Assembly (NCBI GenBank): GCA_946478935.1
Contig: CAMLEL010000190.1
Coordinates: 1-5,582 of the forward strand
Length of the DNA stretch: 5,582 nt
Direction of reading: 5' to 3'
Source of the DNA: an uncultured Armatimonadota bacterium
GTDB taxonomy: Bacteria; Armatimonadota; Fimbriimonadia; Fimbriimonadales; Fimbriimonadaceae
A model generated the notes under the pieces. That model ran no database searches and was not told the DNA's origin. It saw only the letters and a list, made by a program, of their open reading frames with translations. Shown here piece after piece: positions 1 to 5,582 of the stretch. Numbering within the stretch: the first letter of the stretch is position 1; each line of letters starts with the position of its first letter. Position numbers and translations under genes: made by a program.

Positions 1-309
1 TTGAAGAACGGTGTAGTTGCGGTACTTTTTCGCAAACTCGTAAGTCTCCCTTGGCACTCCCGACTTATCTTCGATAGCATTTCTGGGATCGACCCTTTGG
101 CCGCTTTCGTATCGTAAGATGATGTCGGCCAGCTGTTCGGGTCGCAATTCCAAAAGCTCATTCACGCGAGCCGAGCGCATCAAATCACAAGCCATCAGAT
201 ACTCTTCGTAGCCGTTCCTACCTGTCGGTTCAGGAATGATTTCTCGCAACAGGGACTGGCTTTGTCCCTGGCTGAAAGCAACTGCCAGAAAGAGCATCGC
301 AGCGTTCAT
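1..309 (-). CDS. Secreted protein of unknown function (N-terminal 103 residues, runs off the left edge)
   Basis: The minus strand is open from an ATG at 309 to the window edge without a stop, giving 103 codons of an incomplete protein. The first ~15 residues (MNAAMLFLAVAFSQGQ) look like a short signal peptide with a hydrophobic core and possible cleavage near FSQG/Q, although the usual N-terminal positive charge is missing. The mature part begins with a PEPTGRNGYEEYLMACDLM stretch and continues as a charged, probably helical soluble domain. I recall similar PTGxNGYEEYLxAxDL segments in hypothetical secreted proteins of Armatimonadota, but cannot check this here. The start lies 24 bp after the stop of the DUF6766-like gene, so the two are probably co-transcribed. 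The upstream in-frame stretch back to a TAA contains no other usual start codon. No clear Shine-Dalgarno sequence is seen, which fits translation within an operon. Function is unknown. Confidence 0.75.
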   Translation of the reverse strand, partial: MNAAMLFLAVAFSQGQSQSLLREIIPEPTGRNGYEEYLMACDLMRSARVNELLELRPEQLADIILRYESGQRVDPRNAIEDKSGVPRETYEFAKKYRNYTVLQ

Positions 310-333
310 AACCGAGAACCATGATAACGCAAG

Positions 334-681
334 TTAGCCCGAGCGCTGCTTCTCCAATCGATCGAGCTTTTCTTCAATTCGATTGAGTTGTTCCTCGACT
401 TTCACGTCTTCGTCTTTGGACTCGTGACTACCTTTATGGATGAGGAGGGCCGTCAGGATCACGAACGTGAGCAGTTGCAGAAACTCTGATTGCCAGTTTT
501 CGAACGTGGACTCCAGCCATGGATGAAGATAGCCCGATAGTTCCGCTTGTTTGCCATGGTCTATTTGGTCATCCGCGTACTTGTGCCAACCCGCCCAAGT
601 TTGAATTGCCCAGCTGATAAGGAAGAGAAACGCGAGCACTATGCTCAACCCGTAATCACCCAATGGCCACTTCTTTTTCAT
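334..681 (-). CDS. Small two-helix membrane protein, DUF6766-like (single-repeat form)
   Basis: This is a 115-residue protein starting MKKKWPLGDYGLS. The reading frame is open 15 codons further upstream, but the ATG at 681 is chosen because an excellent Shine-Dalgarno sequence (AGGAGGAGGT) sits 5 nt before it. Residues ~11-30 form one hydrophobic transmembrane segment and ~66-82 a second. Between them is a polar loop with the FENWQSEFLQ signature (60-69), followed by HKGSHESKD (82-90). From memory, this pattern (helix, 'ENWxSEFLQ', helix, 'xKGSxESK') marks the DUF6766 family, whose usual members are about 200 residues and contain the unit twice. This one contains it once. The C-terminal tail (91-115) is strongly charged with leucines at heptad-like spacing (EEQLNRIEEKLDRLEKQ), a likely short cytoplasmic coiled coil. 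The biochemical function of the family is unknown. The secreted-protein gene follows 24 bp downstream. Confidence 0.85.
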   Translation of the reverse strand: MKKKWPLGDYGLSIVLAFLFLISWAIQTWAGWHKYADDQIDHGKQAELSGYLHPWLESTFENWQSEFLQLLTFVILTALLIHKGSHESKDEDVKVEEQLNRIEEKLDRLEKQRSG

Positions 682-686
682 ATTGC

Positions 687-696
687 ACCTCCTCCT
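687..696 (-). promoter_or_regulatory. Strong ribosome binding site for the DUF6766-like gene
   Basis: On the minus strand this reads AGGAGGAGGT, an extended match to the anti-Shine-Dalgarno sequence. It ends 5 nt before the ATG at 681. It fixes the start of the small membrane protein at MKKKWPLG and rules out the longer 130-residue version. It is much stronger than the other ribosome binding sites in the window, so this gene is probably well translated. Confidence 0.75.
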
Positions 697-766
697 CAGA
701 AGGTCGGCCGAGCCACCCCAATGCATCAGGCCCTGGTTTCTTATGAATCTCTACCGGAAGTCAGAT

Positions 767-1099
767 ATGTCCTTACGCCCTTCTGCCGAAACGGGACGGT
801 CACGACAAAGGATCATGAGACGAGACCAAGAAGAACCAGAGGCTCATTGGCGGACCATCGACAGCGCACAGTTGCCAGCCATGGACGACGTGAATGAATC
901 TCAGTCCAGCTACCAAAGCCAGGAATCGACGCGCAGAACCTTAAACGGAGACATCGAAATCGATGATGGGGTCGGCCCTCAAGAGGACGAACAGCGCGGT
1001 AACGCACCAGGCGGATTCGCATATCCAGATCGAGAGCGGGATGAACAGACGGGAGAGAACGATGCAGACGACGATCGACAAAACCAACCTGAAAGATAA
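767..1099 (+). CDS. Probable small acidic, hydrophilic protein of unknown function
   Basis: This is a 110-codon frame starting MSLRPSAETG, with GGAAG 6 nt upstream of the ATG. I do not recognise it. The protein has no hydrophobic stretch. It begins basic (several Arg in residues ~4-20) and becomes strongly acidic and Gln/Asn-rich (for example IEIDDGVGPQEDEQR and the C-terminal ENDADDDRQNQPER), so it is probably largely disordered. A rough hand count over codons 39-110 gives G+C of about two thirds at position 1, about one third at position 2 and just over half at position 3. That is the normal coding pattern and argues against a random open frame. Its last 38 bp overlap the start of the SDR in another frame, which would fit translational coupling. 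A later ATG at 881 (MDDVNES) is possible but lacks a ribosome binding site. If the frame is not a gene, bases 682-1061 are a 380-bp intergenic region in which I see no other convincing element. Confidence 0.45.
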   Translation: MSLRPSAETGRSRQRIMRRDQEEPEAHWRTIDSAQLPAMDDVNESQSSYQSQESTRRTLNGDIEIDDGVGPQEDEQRGNAPGGFAYPDRERDEQTGENDADDDRQNQPER

Positions 1100-1808
1100 G
1101 GCCGTAATCGTCACCGGCGGCACCACTGGCATTGGACGAAGCTTGGCGAAGAGACTGGTATCCGAAGGGGCAAGGGTGTTGATATTTGGAAGACACGAGA
1201 AGGAACTGAATGACGCTCTGGGTGATATTGAGCCGAACGGTCAAGGTCAGATAGAAGGAATGATTGCCGATCAAGCACTCATCGAAGACATTGAGAAAGT
1301 GTTCAAAACCGCCGACGAAAAGCTCGGAGGCGTGGACATCTTGGTCAACAATGCCGCCCAGCCTGCGAGCAAGATCACCGACAGCGATTATGCGGAATGG
1401 AAATACGTGGTCGAAACCAATCTACTGGGCTACATGGCATGCTGCCGAATGGCCGTCGATCGCATGAAGGAAAAGAAGTCCGGCCATATTGTCAATATCG
1501 GTTCGATGAGCGCGGAAGCAGACGACGAAAACAGCGTTTATGTGGCGACCAAATCCGGGGTCCGCGGCTTCACCAAGTCATTCGCTCCCGAGGCAAACAA
1601 AATGGGAATTCGCGTTACCAACGTTGAGCCGGGATTGGTGGGCACCGACATGACGATGAAGTCGACGGCCGAACAACGGCAATGGCAAAAAGACGGCAAA
1701 ATGTTGAAGGCGCAGGATATTGCAGAATGCGTTATCTATGTCGTGAGTCAGCCTGAGCGATGCGACGTCGAATTCGTCCAGATTCGTCCACGTCTGGTGG
1801 AAGAGTGA
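1062..1808 (+). CDS. Short-chain dehydrogenase/reductase (SDR), classical type
   Basis: This 248-residue protein is a typical classical SDR: a cytosolic NAD(P)(H)-dependent oxidoreductase on a Rossmann fold. Visible signatures are the cofactor motif TGGTTGIG (residues 18-25), the NNAA variant of the NNAG motif (96-99), the active-site Asn (N120 in VETN), the catalytic Ser (S148 in NIGS), YVATK as the YxxxK catalytic pair (Y160, K164) and the PG motif (190-191). The Arg after the second strand (FGRHEKEL, R44) suggests NADP(H) rather than NAD(H). The substrate cannot be read from the sequence. The frame is open further upstream, with ATGs at 963 and 1041, but the ATG at 1062 is preceded by GGGAGAG at suitable spacing and places the first strand at the usual distance from the N terminus. 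It overlaps the acidic frame upstream by 38 bp and converges on the hydrolase gene downstream. Confidence 0.93.
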   Translation: MQTTIDKTNLKDKAVIVTGGTTGIGRSLAKRLVSEGARVLIFGRHEKELNDALGDIEPNGQGQIEGMIADQALIEDIEKVFKTADEKLGGVDILVNNAAQPASKITDSDYAEWKYVVETNLLGYMACCRMAVDRMKEKKSGHIVNIGSMSAEADDENSVYVATKSGVRGFTKSFAPEANKMGIRVTNVEPGLVGTDMTMKSTAEQRQWQKDGKMLKAQDIAECVIYVVSQPERCDVEFVQIRPRLVEE

Positions 1809-1824
1809 GTTTTGGCAACTCCCG

Positions 1825-1846
1825 AATTGACATCGAGATGTGAATT
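1825..1846. repeat. Imperfect inverted repeat in the convergent intergenic gap
   Basis: Two 9-base arms, AATTGACAT and ATGTGAATT, flank the loop CGAG. They pair at every position except a central G-G mismatch. The repeat lies in the 59-bp gap between the SDR stop and the hydrolase stop, which face each other, so a role as a shared transcription terminator is possible. The stem is AT-rich and weak, and no long T run follows on either side. The terminator reading is therefore tentative. Confidence 0.3.
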
Positions 1847-1867
1847 ACCACTTCCCGGTTTTGATGC

Positions 1868-2563
1868 TCAAGCATGGGCGAATTGCTCGGCACCCAAGTT
1901 TTCGCGGAAAAAGGCAAGCATTTTTTGCCAGGCATCTTTGGCGGCCTTTTCATCGTAGACTTCGGGACGATCGTCGTTGAAAAACGCGTGCTTGGTGCCA
2001 GGATAAGTCTCGAAGTGATGAGGTTTCTCAAGCAGCGTCAATTCCTCGTCGAGGGCTCGGATAACATCCGGTGAGTTGTATTCGTCATGCTCTGCAAAGA
2101 ATCCGAGCACAGGCCCCGCCAAGTCTCGATACGAGGGTTGAACTTTGGGATGAATGCCGTAAAAGTGGACGCAAGCCCCGATCCGATCGTCGTGGCTGGC
2201 TCCATACAAAGCTAGCTGGCCACCCATGCAGAACCCGACGATTCCAACTTTCTGACCCTCAACCTTCGGTGACTCGATCAAAAACTGAATCGCTTTGCTG
2301 AGTACCTCCGCGGTTTCCGGAATGTTCAGCGCCATCATCAGTTCGCCGGCTCGAGTTGGTTCCGTTGTGGCTTCACCAAAGTAGAGGTCGGGCGCCAGCG
2401 CCGTAAAGCCTTCCGCTGCGAATCGATCGCAAACATCCTTGATGTGGTCGACCAAACCCCACCATTCTTGGATCACGATGACTCCGATGCCCGGATTGGC
2501 AGACTCGGCGAGATAACCCTGGTTCTCAACTTCTCCGCCATTGAAAGATACGATTTGTCCCAT
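1868..2563 (-). CDS. Dienelactone hydrolase family protein
   Basis: This is a 231-residue alpha/beta hydrolase of the dienelactone hydrolase (DLH) family, cytosolic with no signal peptide. The catalytic triad of the family is intact: nucleophile C112 in GFCMGG, D160 in FAEHDEY and H192 in TKHAFFND. The conserved IQEWWG segment carries E33, the glutamate that interacts with the nucleophile in known DLH enzymes. Spacing of the triad matches the chlorocatechol-pathway enzyme closely. The length is normal for the family. Classical members open dienelactones to maleylacetate in chloroaromatic breakdown, but most chromosomal homologues are carboxyl-ester or lactone hydrolases of unknown substrate. 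No chlorocatechol pathway genes are present here. Start ATG 2563 has GGAAGGA 6 nt upstream. It lies 17 bp after the stop of the pseudouridine synthase, so the two are probably one operon, although no functional link is known. Confidence 0.93.
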   Translation of the reverse strand: MGQIVSFNGGEVENQGYLAESANPGIGVIVIQEWWGLVDHIKDVCDRFAAEGFTALAPDLYFGEATTEPTRAGELMMALNIPETAEVLSKAIQFLIESPKVEGQKVGIVGFCMGGQLALYGASHDDRIGACVHFYGIHPKVQPSYRDLAGPVLGFFAEHDEYNSPDVIRALDEELTLLEKPHHFETYPGTKHAFFNDDRPEVYDEKAAKDAWQKMLAFFRENLGAEQFAHA

Positions 2564-2569
2564 CTGTGT

Positions 2570-2576
2570 TCCTTCC
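2570..2576 (-). promoter_or_regulatory. Ribosome binding site for the dienelactone hydrolase
   Basis: GGAAGGA on the minus strand lies entirely inside the 17-bp gap after the pseudouridine synthase stop codon and ends 6 nt before the ATG at 2563. It supports that start and independent initiation on a shared transcript. Confidence 0.55.
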
Positions 2577-2580
2577 GTCC

Positions 2581-3483
2581 TTAGATTGAAGTAAGACTGT
2601 CCTGCGTTGCCAGTTCCCTGCCCATGAAGTCGGTTGGCGGCTCAGCGTAGCACTGGATTCGGTTCTCCGATATGGGATGCGTGAATGATAGGAACGCCGC
2701 ATGGAGTTGCATCGGCCCTTCGCGATACGCCTTGGGAGCGTAAACACTGTCTCCGAACACCGGCATTCCCAAACTGCTGAGGTGCACCCGGATTTGATGC
2801 GTCCTTCCTGTTTCAAGTTTCGCGCCAATCAACCACCCTCGTTCCAGTCGCCCGATTCGCATCACCACCGTGGCAGCTGGCTTGCCGTTAGGATCGACTG
2901 CCATCTTGGTCCGATTCCTCTTGTCCCGGCCAATCGGCGCATCAATTCTAAACTTGGGCTCTGATACCACCCCGGCAACGACTGCGAAGTATCGACGTTC
3001 GGCTGCCTTCGTTTCAATCTGCCGAGCAAGTTTCACATGTGCCGCATCAGTCTTGGCGACGATCATGAGGCCGGTTGTTTCCTTGTCCAACCGATGGACG
3101 ATGCCCGGCCTGAAGTCTCCTCCGACGGTACTGAGGGCGTGCGATCTTGCCAGCAGTGCATTCACCAATGACGGTTCGTGGAGCGTCTTGGCGGGGTGGG
3201 CGGCCAAACCACGTGGTTTGTTGACGACGAGCAGGTGAGCATCTTCATAGACAATATCAAGGTCAATTTCCGCCGGAGACAAGTCATGGGCTTCAGAATC
3301 GGTCGGCTCATCGAGCGTTACACGCTGGCCCCCCGATAGCAAGAAGGATGGTTTTTCGGCGCGACCTTCTACCATGACCAGCCCATCAGCGATCAATCTG
3401 GCCAACTTAGAGCGGCTATGCTCGGGTAGCTTTCTGGCAAGAAAGCGGTCCAACCGTTCGCGATCGTCAGAAATGAGTTCCAC
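2581..3483 (-). CDS. RluA/RluD-family pseudouridine synthase
   Basis: This enzyme isomerises specific uridines to pseudouridine in structured RNA, most likely 23S rRNA. With the GTG start at 3483 it has 300 residues. Residues ~8-56 form an S4 RNA-binding domain (RLDRFLARKLPEHSRSKLARL). The catalytic domain follows, with VNKPRGLAAHP (87-97) and the RluA-family active-site motif HRLDKETTG containing the catalytic Asp D133. The late conserved GRTHQIRVHL motif is at ~226-235. The HRLDKxTTGLM form and the presence of S4 point to the RluD/RluC-like branch, but the target uridines cannot be assigned. The frame stays open to an ATG at 3570, which would add 29 residues. That ATG has no ribosome binding site, lies inside the divergent neighbour's signal-peptide codons, and adds sequence unlike the family. 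GTG 3498 is another option. The hydrolase gene follows 17 bp downstream. Confidence 0.9.
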   Translation of the reverse strand: MELISDDRERLDRFLARKLPEHSRSKLARLIADGLVMVEGRAEKPSFLLSGGQRVTLDEPTDSEAHDLSPAEIDLDIVYEDAHLLVVNKPRGLAAHPAKTLHEPSLVNALLARSHALSTVGGDFRPGIVHRLDKETTGLMIVAKTDAAHVKLARQIETKAAERRYFAVVAGVVSEPKFRIDAPIGRDKRNRTKMAVDPNGKPAATVVMRIGRLERGWLIGAKLETGRTHQIRVHLSSLGMPVFGDSVYAPKAYREGPMQLHAAFLSFTHPISENRIQCYAEPPTDFMGRELATQDSLTSI

Positions 3484-3521
3484 GGGTCTTCTTACCACTT
3501 GGAACCCTTTGCGAGTCAGGA

Positions 3522-3552
3522 ATTGTATTGGATCATGAATACGGTAGGACAA
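3522..3552 (-). promoter_or_regulatory. Possible promoter for the pseudouridine synthase operon
   Basis: On the minus strand TACAAT (3527-3522), a five-of-six match to the -10 consensus, is preceded by TTGTCC (3552-3547) with a 19-bp spacer, slightly long. Transcription would begin near 3515, about 30 nt before the GTG at 3483. If real, it would place the ATG at 3570 outside the transcript. The -35 match is partial, so this is a weak call. Confidence 0.25.
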
Positions 3553-3553
3553 T

Positions 3554-5582
3554 ATGCGTGCAAGCCTCATTTTAATTTCTGCGGCGATCTCGGCGACCGC
3601 ACTCGGTCAAGACTCGGCGGCAAAGTTTTCATTCACCGCTCAGGCTGGATCGGCGAAGTCCGTATTTGAACGGCTTTCAAAGGCGGCTGGTACAAACTTG
3701 GTGGCTGCAGGACAGGTTGCCAACGACGTCATTCTGCTGGATTTGAAGGACGTAACCCTTTCGGATGCAATGAGCAAAATCGCTCAAGCGTTGAACGGTG
3801 AGTGGCGAAAGGAAGGGCTCGGCTGGGTCTTTTATCGAGGAAGTAACTTTGAGGCTGCCGACCAACGCGCTGAGAATGCGGCGCGCGTTGCCGACTTTCG
3901 GCAGAGTCTGGCAACGGTTTTGGAAGCCCAATCGAAGACCAAAGCCTTTGACGATGATGCGGCAAAGAAGCTTGCCGATGCCCAGCGAAAGCTGACTGAG
4001 GAGATGTCGCGCCAGGCAGGAACTGGCAACATACGCATTTCGGGCGATTTTGGGACAATCACGCGGCAAACGCCCGCGGCAAGAGCCATCACCAATCTGC
4101 TCGCCAAGATGTCAGATTCCCAAATCGCACTATTGATGAGTGGCAACCGTCTTGTCTTCTCACTGAAACCGACTCGAATGCAAAAGGCGATGCCCAACGG
4201 TGCGAACAACATCCTCCGTCAATTTATCAAGGAGTCGGCAGTCTATCGAGACGTGATGCAGAGGAATGCTCCGCCTGATACCGGTGAAACGCGACAAATC
4301 GTCGTCAATGGATTTGGCGCGGACGGCATGGGTGATGGAGATCCCTCCCTCGGAATAGGCTACGCACTGTTGGTCAATCAACCGAGCCTTGGCAGCAACA
4401 ACGTCAATGTTTCTTTGATCATTGCTGATCCCAACGGCAAGACCATTGCTTCAGGTCAATTCTTTGTTGGGCCGACGGCATCTCGGTCTGAAGCTCAACC
4501 TCCAACAAATCCCAGCGCGGAGAAGCCGATTGCTCTTTCGCCCTTGGCCCTCGAAATGGCAAAACTTGTCGGGCAAACTGGGCCTGGTGCCGGTGGAGCA
4601 CGGGGCGCTGTTCGCGTCATGGCAGTTGCTTCGGGATCTGCAAGCTCCACTTTCCGAATTTCCGGCGGCGGCGATGGCAAGACGCCGACTATGAGCGCCG
4701 ACCTTCGCGCCAAGGTTCTCCAACCCGAGCAATTCGACCCTCTGAGCTTTGCTCCTGGTGAGTTGATTGCAGGAATCGCCAAGGCCCGCGGCAAAAACCT
4801 GGTTGCATATGTGCCAGACACCGCGTTTATGCCACTGAACCAATTAGCAATTGGTAATGCGACCCCCACGTTGACCAAGCAGAGCGCTGAACGAAGTGCA
4901 GGCTTAAAGTTTAACGAGGACGCAGGTTGGCTCATTGTCTCCCCCGTTGCGCCATCGACATCTCGTAATCGCTCAGTGAACCGGATGGCGCTTGGCAAAA
5001 CTCTGCGCCTGCTTGACGCCAAGGGTTTCCTGAGCCTTGATGACTGGGCGGCATTTGCATCCAATCAGTCTAAAGCACCTCGCTTTAACGAGCTGGATGA
5101 ATTGTATCTACGGTTCATCAATTCGCCCGCCGCCGACGAAGGCTTGGGTCAATTCAGCTTCGCCGGCGGTTGGCAGATGCTGCAATTCTATGCAAGCATG
5201 TCCACATCTCAGAGGCAGGCCCTGATGCGAAGTGGCCAAGTACCGCTGAACACCCTCAGTCAGGCGCAGATTGCGTTGGTTTCGGAGCAGGTATTCAACG
5301 GATTCGAGGGTCCAAGCGTCGATCGTCCGCAGGAGCAAGGCCGTCGGATCGTGCTCGGTGATCAAAGTGTCGCTTCAGAGCGCACCTACCTGCTGCCAAA
5401 CGGAATCCCAAGGAACGGCTTTTTGCGAATGTCCAGCCAAGTACAAGAAGTCGTACAGGCCGGAAGCTCTCAGGGAGGCGGAGAAAAGTTTATGACCGCC
5501 GATTCCCTGGCGTTCGAGCGCGTCAGAGCCGAAAGACCTGAATTGATCAGTTTTGGCGCGGCCCCAAATTACGATCGTTACC
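3554..5582 (+). CDS. Large exported protein with STN-like module and internal duplication (incomplete, runs off the right edge)
   Basis: From ATG 3554 the frame is open for 676 codons to the window edge, so the C terminus is missing. AGGA lies 4 nt upstream of the start. Residues 1-18 (MRASLILISAAISATALG) are a clear signal peptide with likely cleavage before Q19, so the protein is exported. Residues ~25-95 resemble the secretin/TonB N-terminal short (STN) domain: an amphipathic helix followed by GTNLVA, then VILLDLKDVTLSDAMSKIAQAL and a final GWVFYR strand. Residues ~98-155 are charged, Ala-rich and helical. A region at 240-390 is Gly/Pro/Ser-rich with beta-type stretches. From ~394 an STN-like pattern returns (AKARGKNLVA; EDAGWLIVSP), and an MSxSQxxLM-type motif occurs at both 186 and 549. 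No secretin core, TonB plug or enzyme motif appears in the visible part, so function is unknown. It could be a cell-envelope or surface protein. It is divergently transcribed from the pseudouridine synthase. Confidence 0.88.
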   Translation, partial: MRASLILISAAISATALGQDSAAKFSFTAQAGSAKSVFERLSKAAGTNLVAAGQVANDVILLDLKDVTLSDAMSKIAQALNGEWRKEGLGWVFYRGSNFEAADQRAENAARVADFRQSLATVLEAQSKTKAFDDDAAKKLADAQRKLTEEMSRQAGTGNIRISGDFGTITRQTPAARAITNLLAKMSDSQIALLMSGNRLVFSLKPTRMQKAMPNGANNILRQFIKESAVYRDVMQRNAPPDTGETRQIVVNGFGADGMGDGDPSLGIGYALLVNQPSLGSNNVNVSLIIADPNGKTIASGQFFVGPTASRSEAQPPTNPSAEKPIALSPLALEMAKLVGQTGPGAGGARGAVRVMAVASGSASSTFRISGGGDGKTPTMSADLRAKVLQPEQFDPLSFAPGELIAGIAKARGKNLVAYVPDTAFMPLNQLAIGNATPTLTKQSAERSAGLKFNEDAGWLIVSPVAPSTSRNRSVNRMALGKTLRLLDAKGFLSLDDWAAFASNQSKAPRFNELDELYLRFINSPAADEGLGQFSFAGGWQMLQFYASMSTSQRQALMRSGQVPLNTLSQAQIALVSEQVFNGFEGPSVDRPQEQGRRIVLGDQSVASERTYLLPNGIPRNGFLRMSSQVQEVVQAGSSQGGGEKFMTADSLAFERVRAERPELISFGAAPNYDRY
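3626..4192 (+). repeat. First copy of the internal ~190-residue module in the exported protein
   Basis: These are residues 25-213 of the exported protein. The anchors shared with the second copy, in order, are SKAAGTNLVA (42-51), GLGWVFYR (88-95) and MSDSQIALLMSG (186-197). Similarity is at protein level and diverged. I see no matching DNA repeat, so the duplication would be old. Confidence 0.45.
4733..5290 (+). repeat. Second copy of the internal ~190-residue module in the exported protein
   Basis: These are residues 394-579 of the exported protein. The anchors matching the first copy are AKARGKNLVA (409-418), DAGWLIVSP (456-464) and MSTSQRQALMRSG (549-561). The offsets between paired anchors are 367, 368 and 363 residues, so order and spacing are conserved across the whole module. 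Confidence 0.45.

Noticed and set aside
700..709. Short GC palindrome (TCGGCCGA) upstream of the DUF6766-like gene
   Set aside because: An 8-bp palindrome is expected by chance in a sequence of this length and GC content, and nothing else marks it as an operator.
682..726. Fifteen-codon N-terminal extension of the DUF6766-like protein (MHWGGSADLLRRRCN)
   Set aside because: The extension reads through the strong AGGAGGAGGT ribosome binding site that serves the internal ATG at 681, and its sequence is unlike a membrane protein N terminus.
963..1061. Upstream extension of the SDR to ATG 963 or 1041
   Set aside because: The added 33 residues are not SDR-like. The ATG at 1062 has a suitable GGGAGAG upstream and gives the normal distance to the TGxxxGIG motif.
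813..1274. Minus-strand open frame of 153 codons
   Set aside because: It lies antisense to the SDR Rossmann region and the acidic frame. Its translation has no recognisable domain and it has no convincing ribosome binding site.
1868..2563. Assignment of the hydrolase to a chlorocatechol (clc/tcb-type) degradation pathway
   Set aside because: The triad is right for the family, but no chlorocatechol dioxygenase, cycloisomerase or maleylacetate reductase is nearby. The neighbour is a pseudouridine synthase, so a specific gene name is not justified.
3626..3838. TonB-dependent receptor or secretin identity for the exported protein
   Set aside because: Only the STN-like module resembles these. 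No plug, barrel signature, N1-N3 domains or secretin core is visible in the 676 residues available.
4495..5064. Minus-strand open frame of 189 codons
   Set aside because: It is antisense to the continuous exported-protein frame, and its translation is rich in Arg, Ser, Pro and Ala without any domain pattern, as expected for a shadow frame.

Overview
The window looks like an ordinary stretch of bacterial chromosome. Genes are close-packed, with no insertion sequence, CRISPR array, phage gene or RNA gene that I can see. The mix of genes, the moderate GC content and two secreted proteins of a lineage-restricted look suggest a free-living Gram-negative-type bacterium. From memory, the NGYEEYL-type motif in the left-edge protein and the large STN-like secreted protein at the right edge recall Armatimonadota (Fimbriimonas-like) or Planctomycetota genomes. 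That placement is an inference and is not secure.

Layout, left to right. Bases 1-681 hold a two-gene minus-strand unit: a small two-helix membrane protein resembling one half of the DUF6766 family, followed 24 bp later by a secreted protein of unknown function that runs off the left edge. Bases 767-1808 lie on the plus strand. They hold a probable small acidic, hydrophilic protein whose 3' end overlaps the start of a classical short-chain dehydrogenase/reductase (SDR). A 59-bp convergent gap with an imperfect inverted repeat separates the SDR from a minus-strand pair at 3483-1868: an RluA/RluD-type 23S rRNA pseudouridine synthase and, 17 bp downstream, a dienelactone hydrolase family protein.

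Divergent from the synthase, bases 3554-5582 encode the start of a large exported protein. It is open for 676 codons with no stop before the edge. It has a signal peptide, an STN-like module, and what I read as an internal duplication of a module of about 190 residues.

The genes do not form one obvious pathway. The synthase is housekeeping (ribosome maturation), while the hydrolase and SDR are generic catabolic or detoxifying enzymes. The DUF6766-like protein, acidic protein and SDR could belong to a stress-type neighbourhood, but this is only suggested by their adjacency. No convincing new multi-gene system is visible. The least explained items are the duplicated secreted protein, the acidic ORF overlapping the SDR, and the single-repeat DUF6766-like protein.
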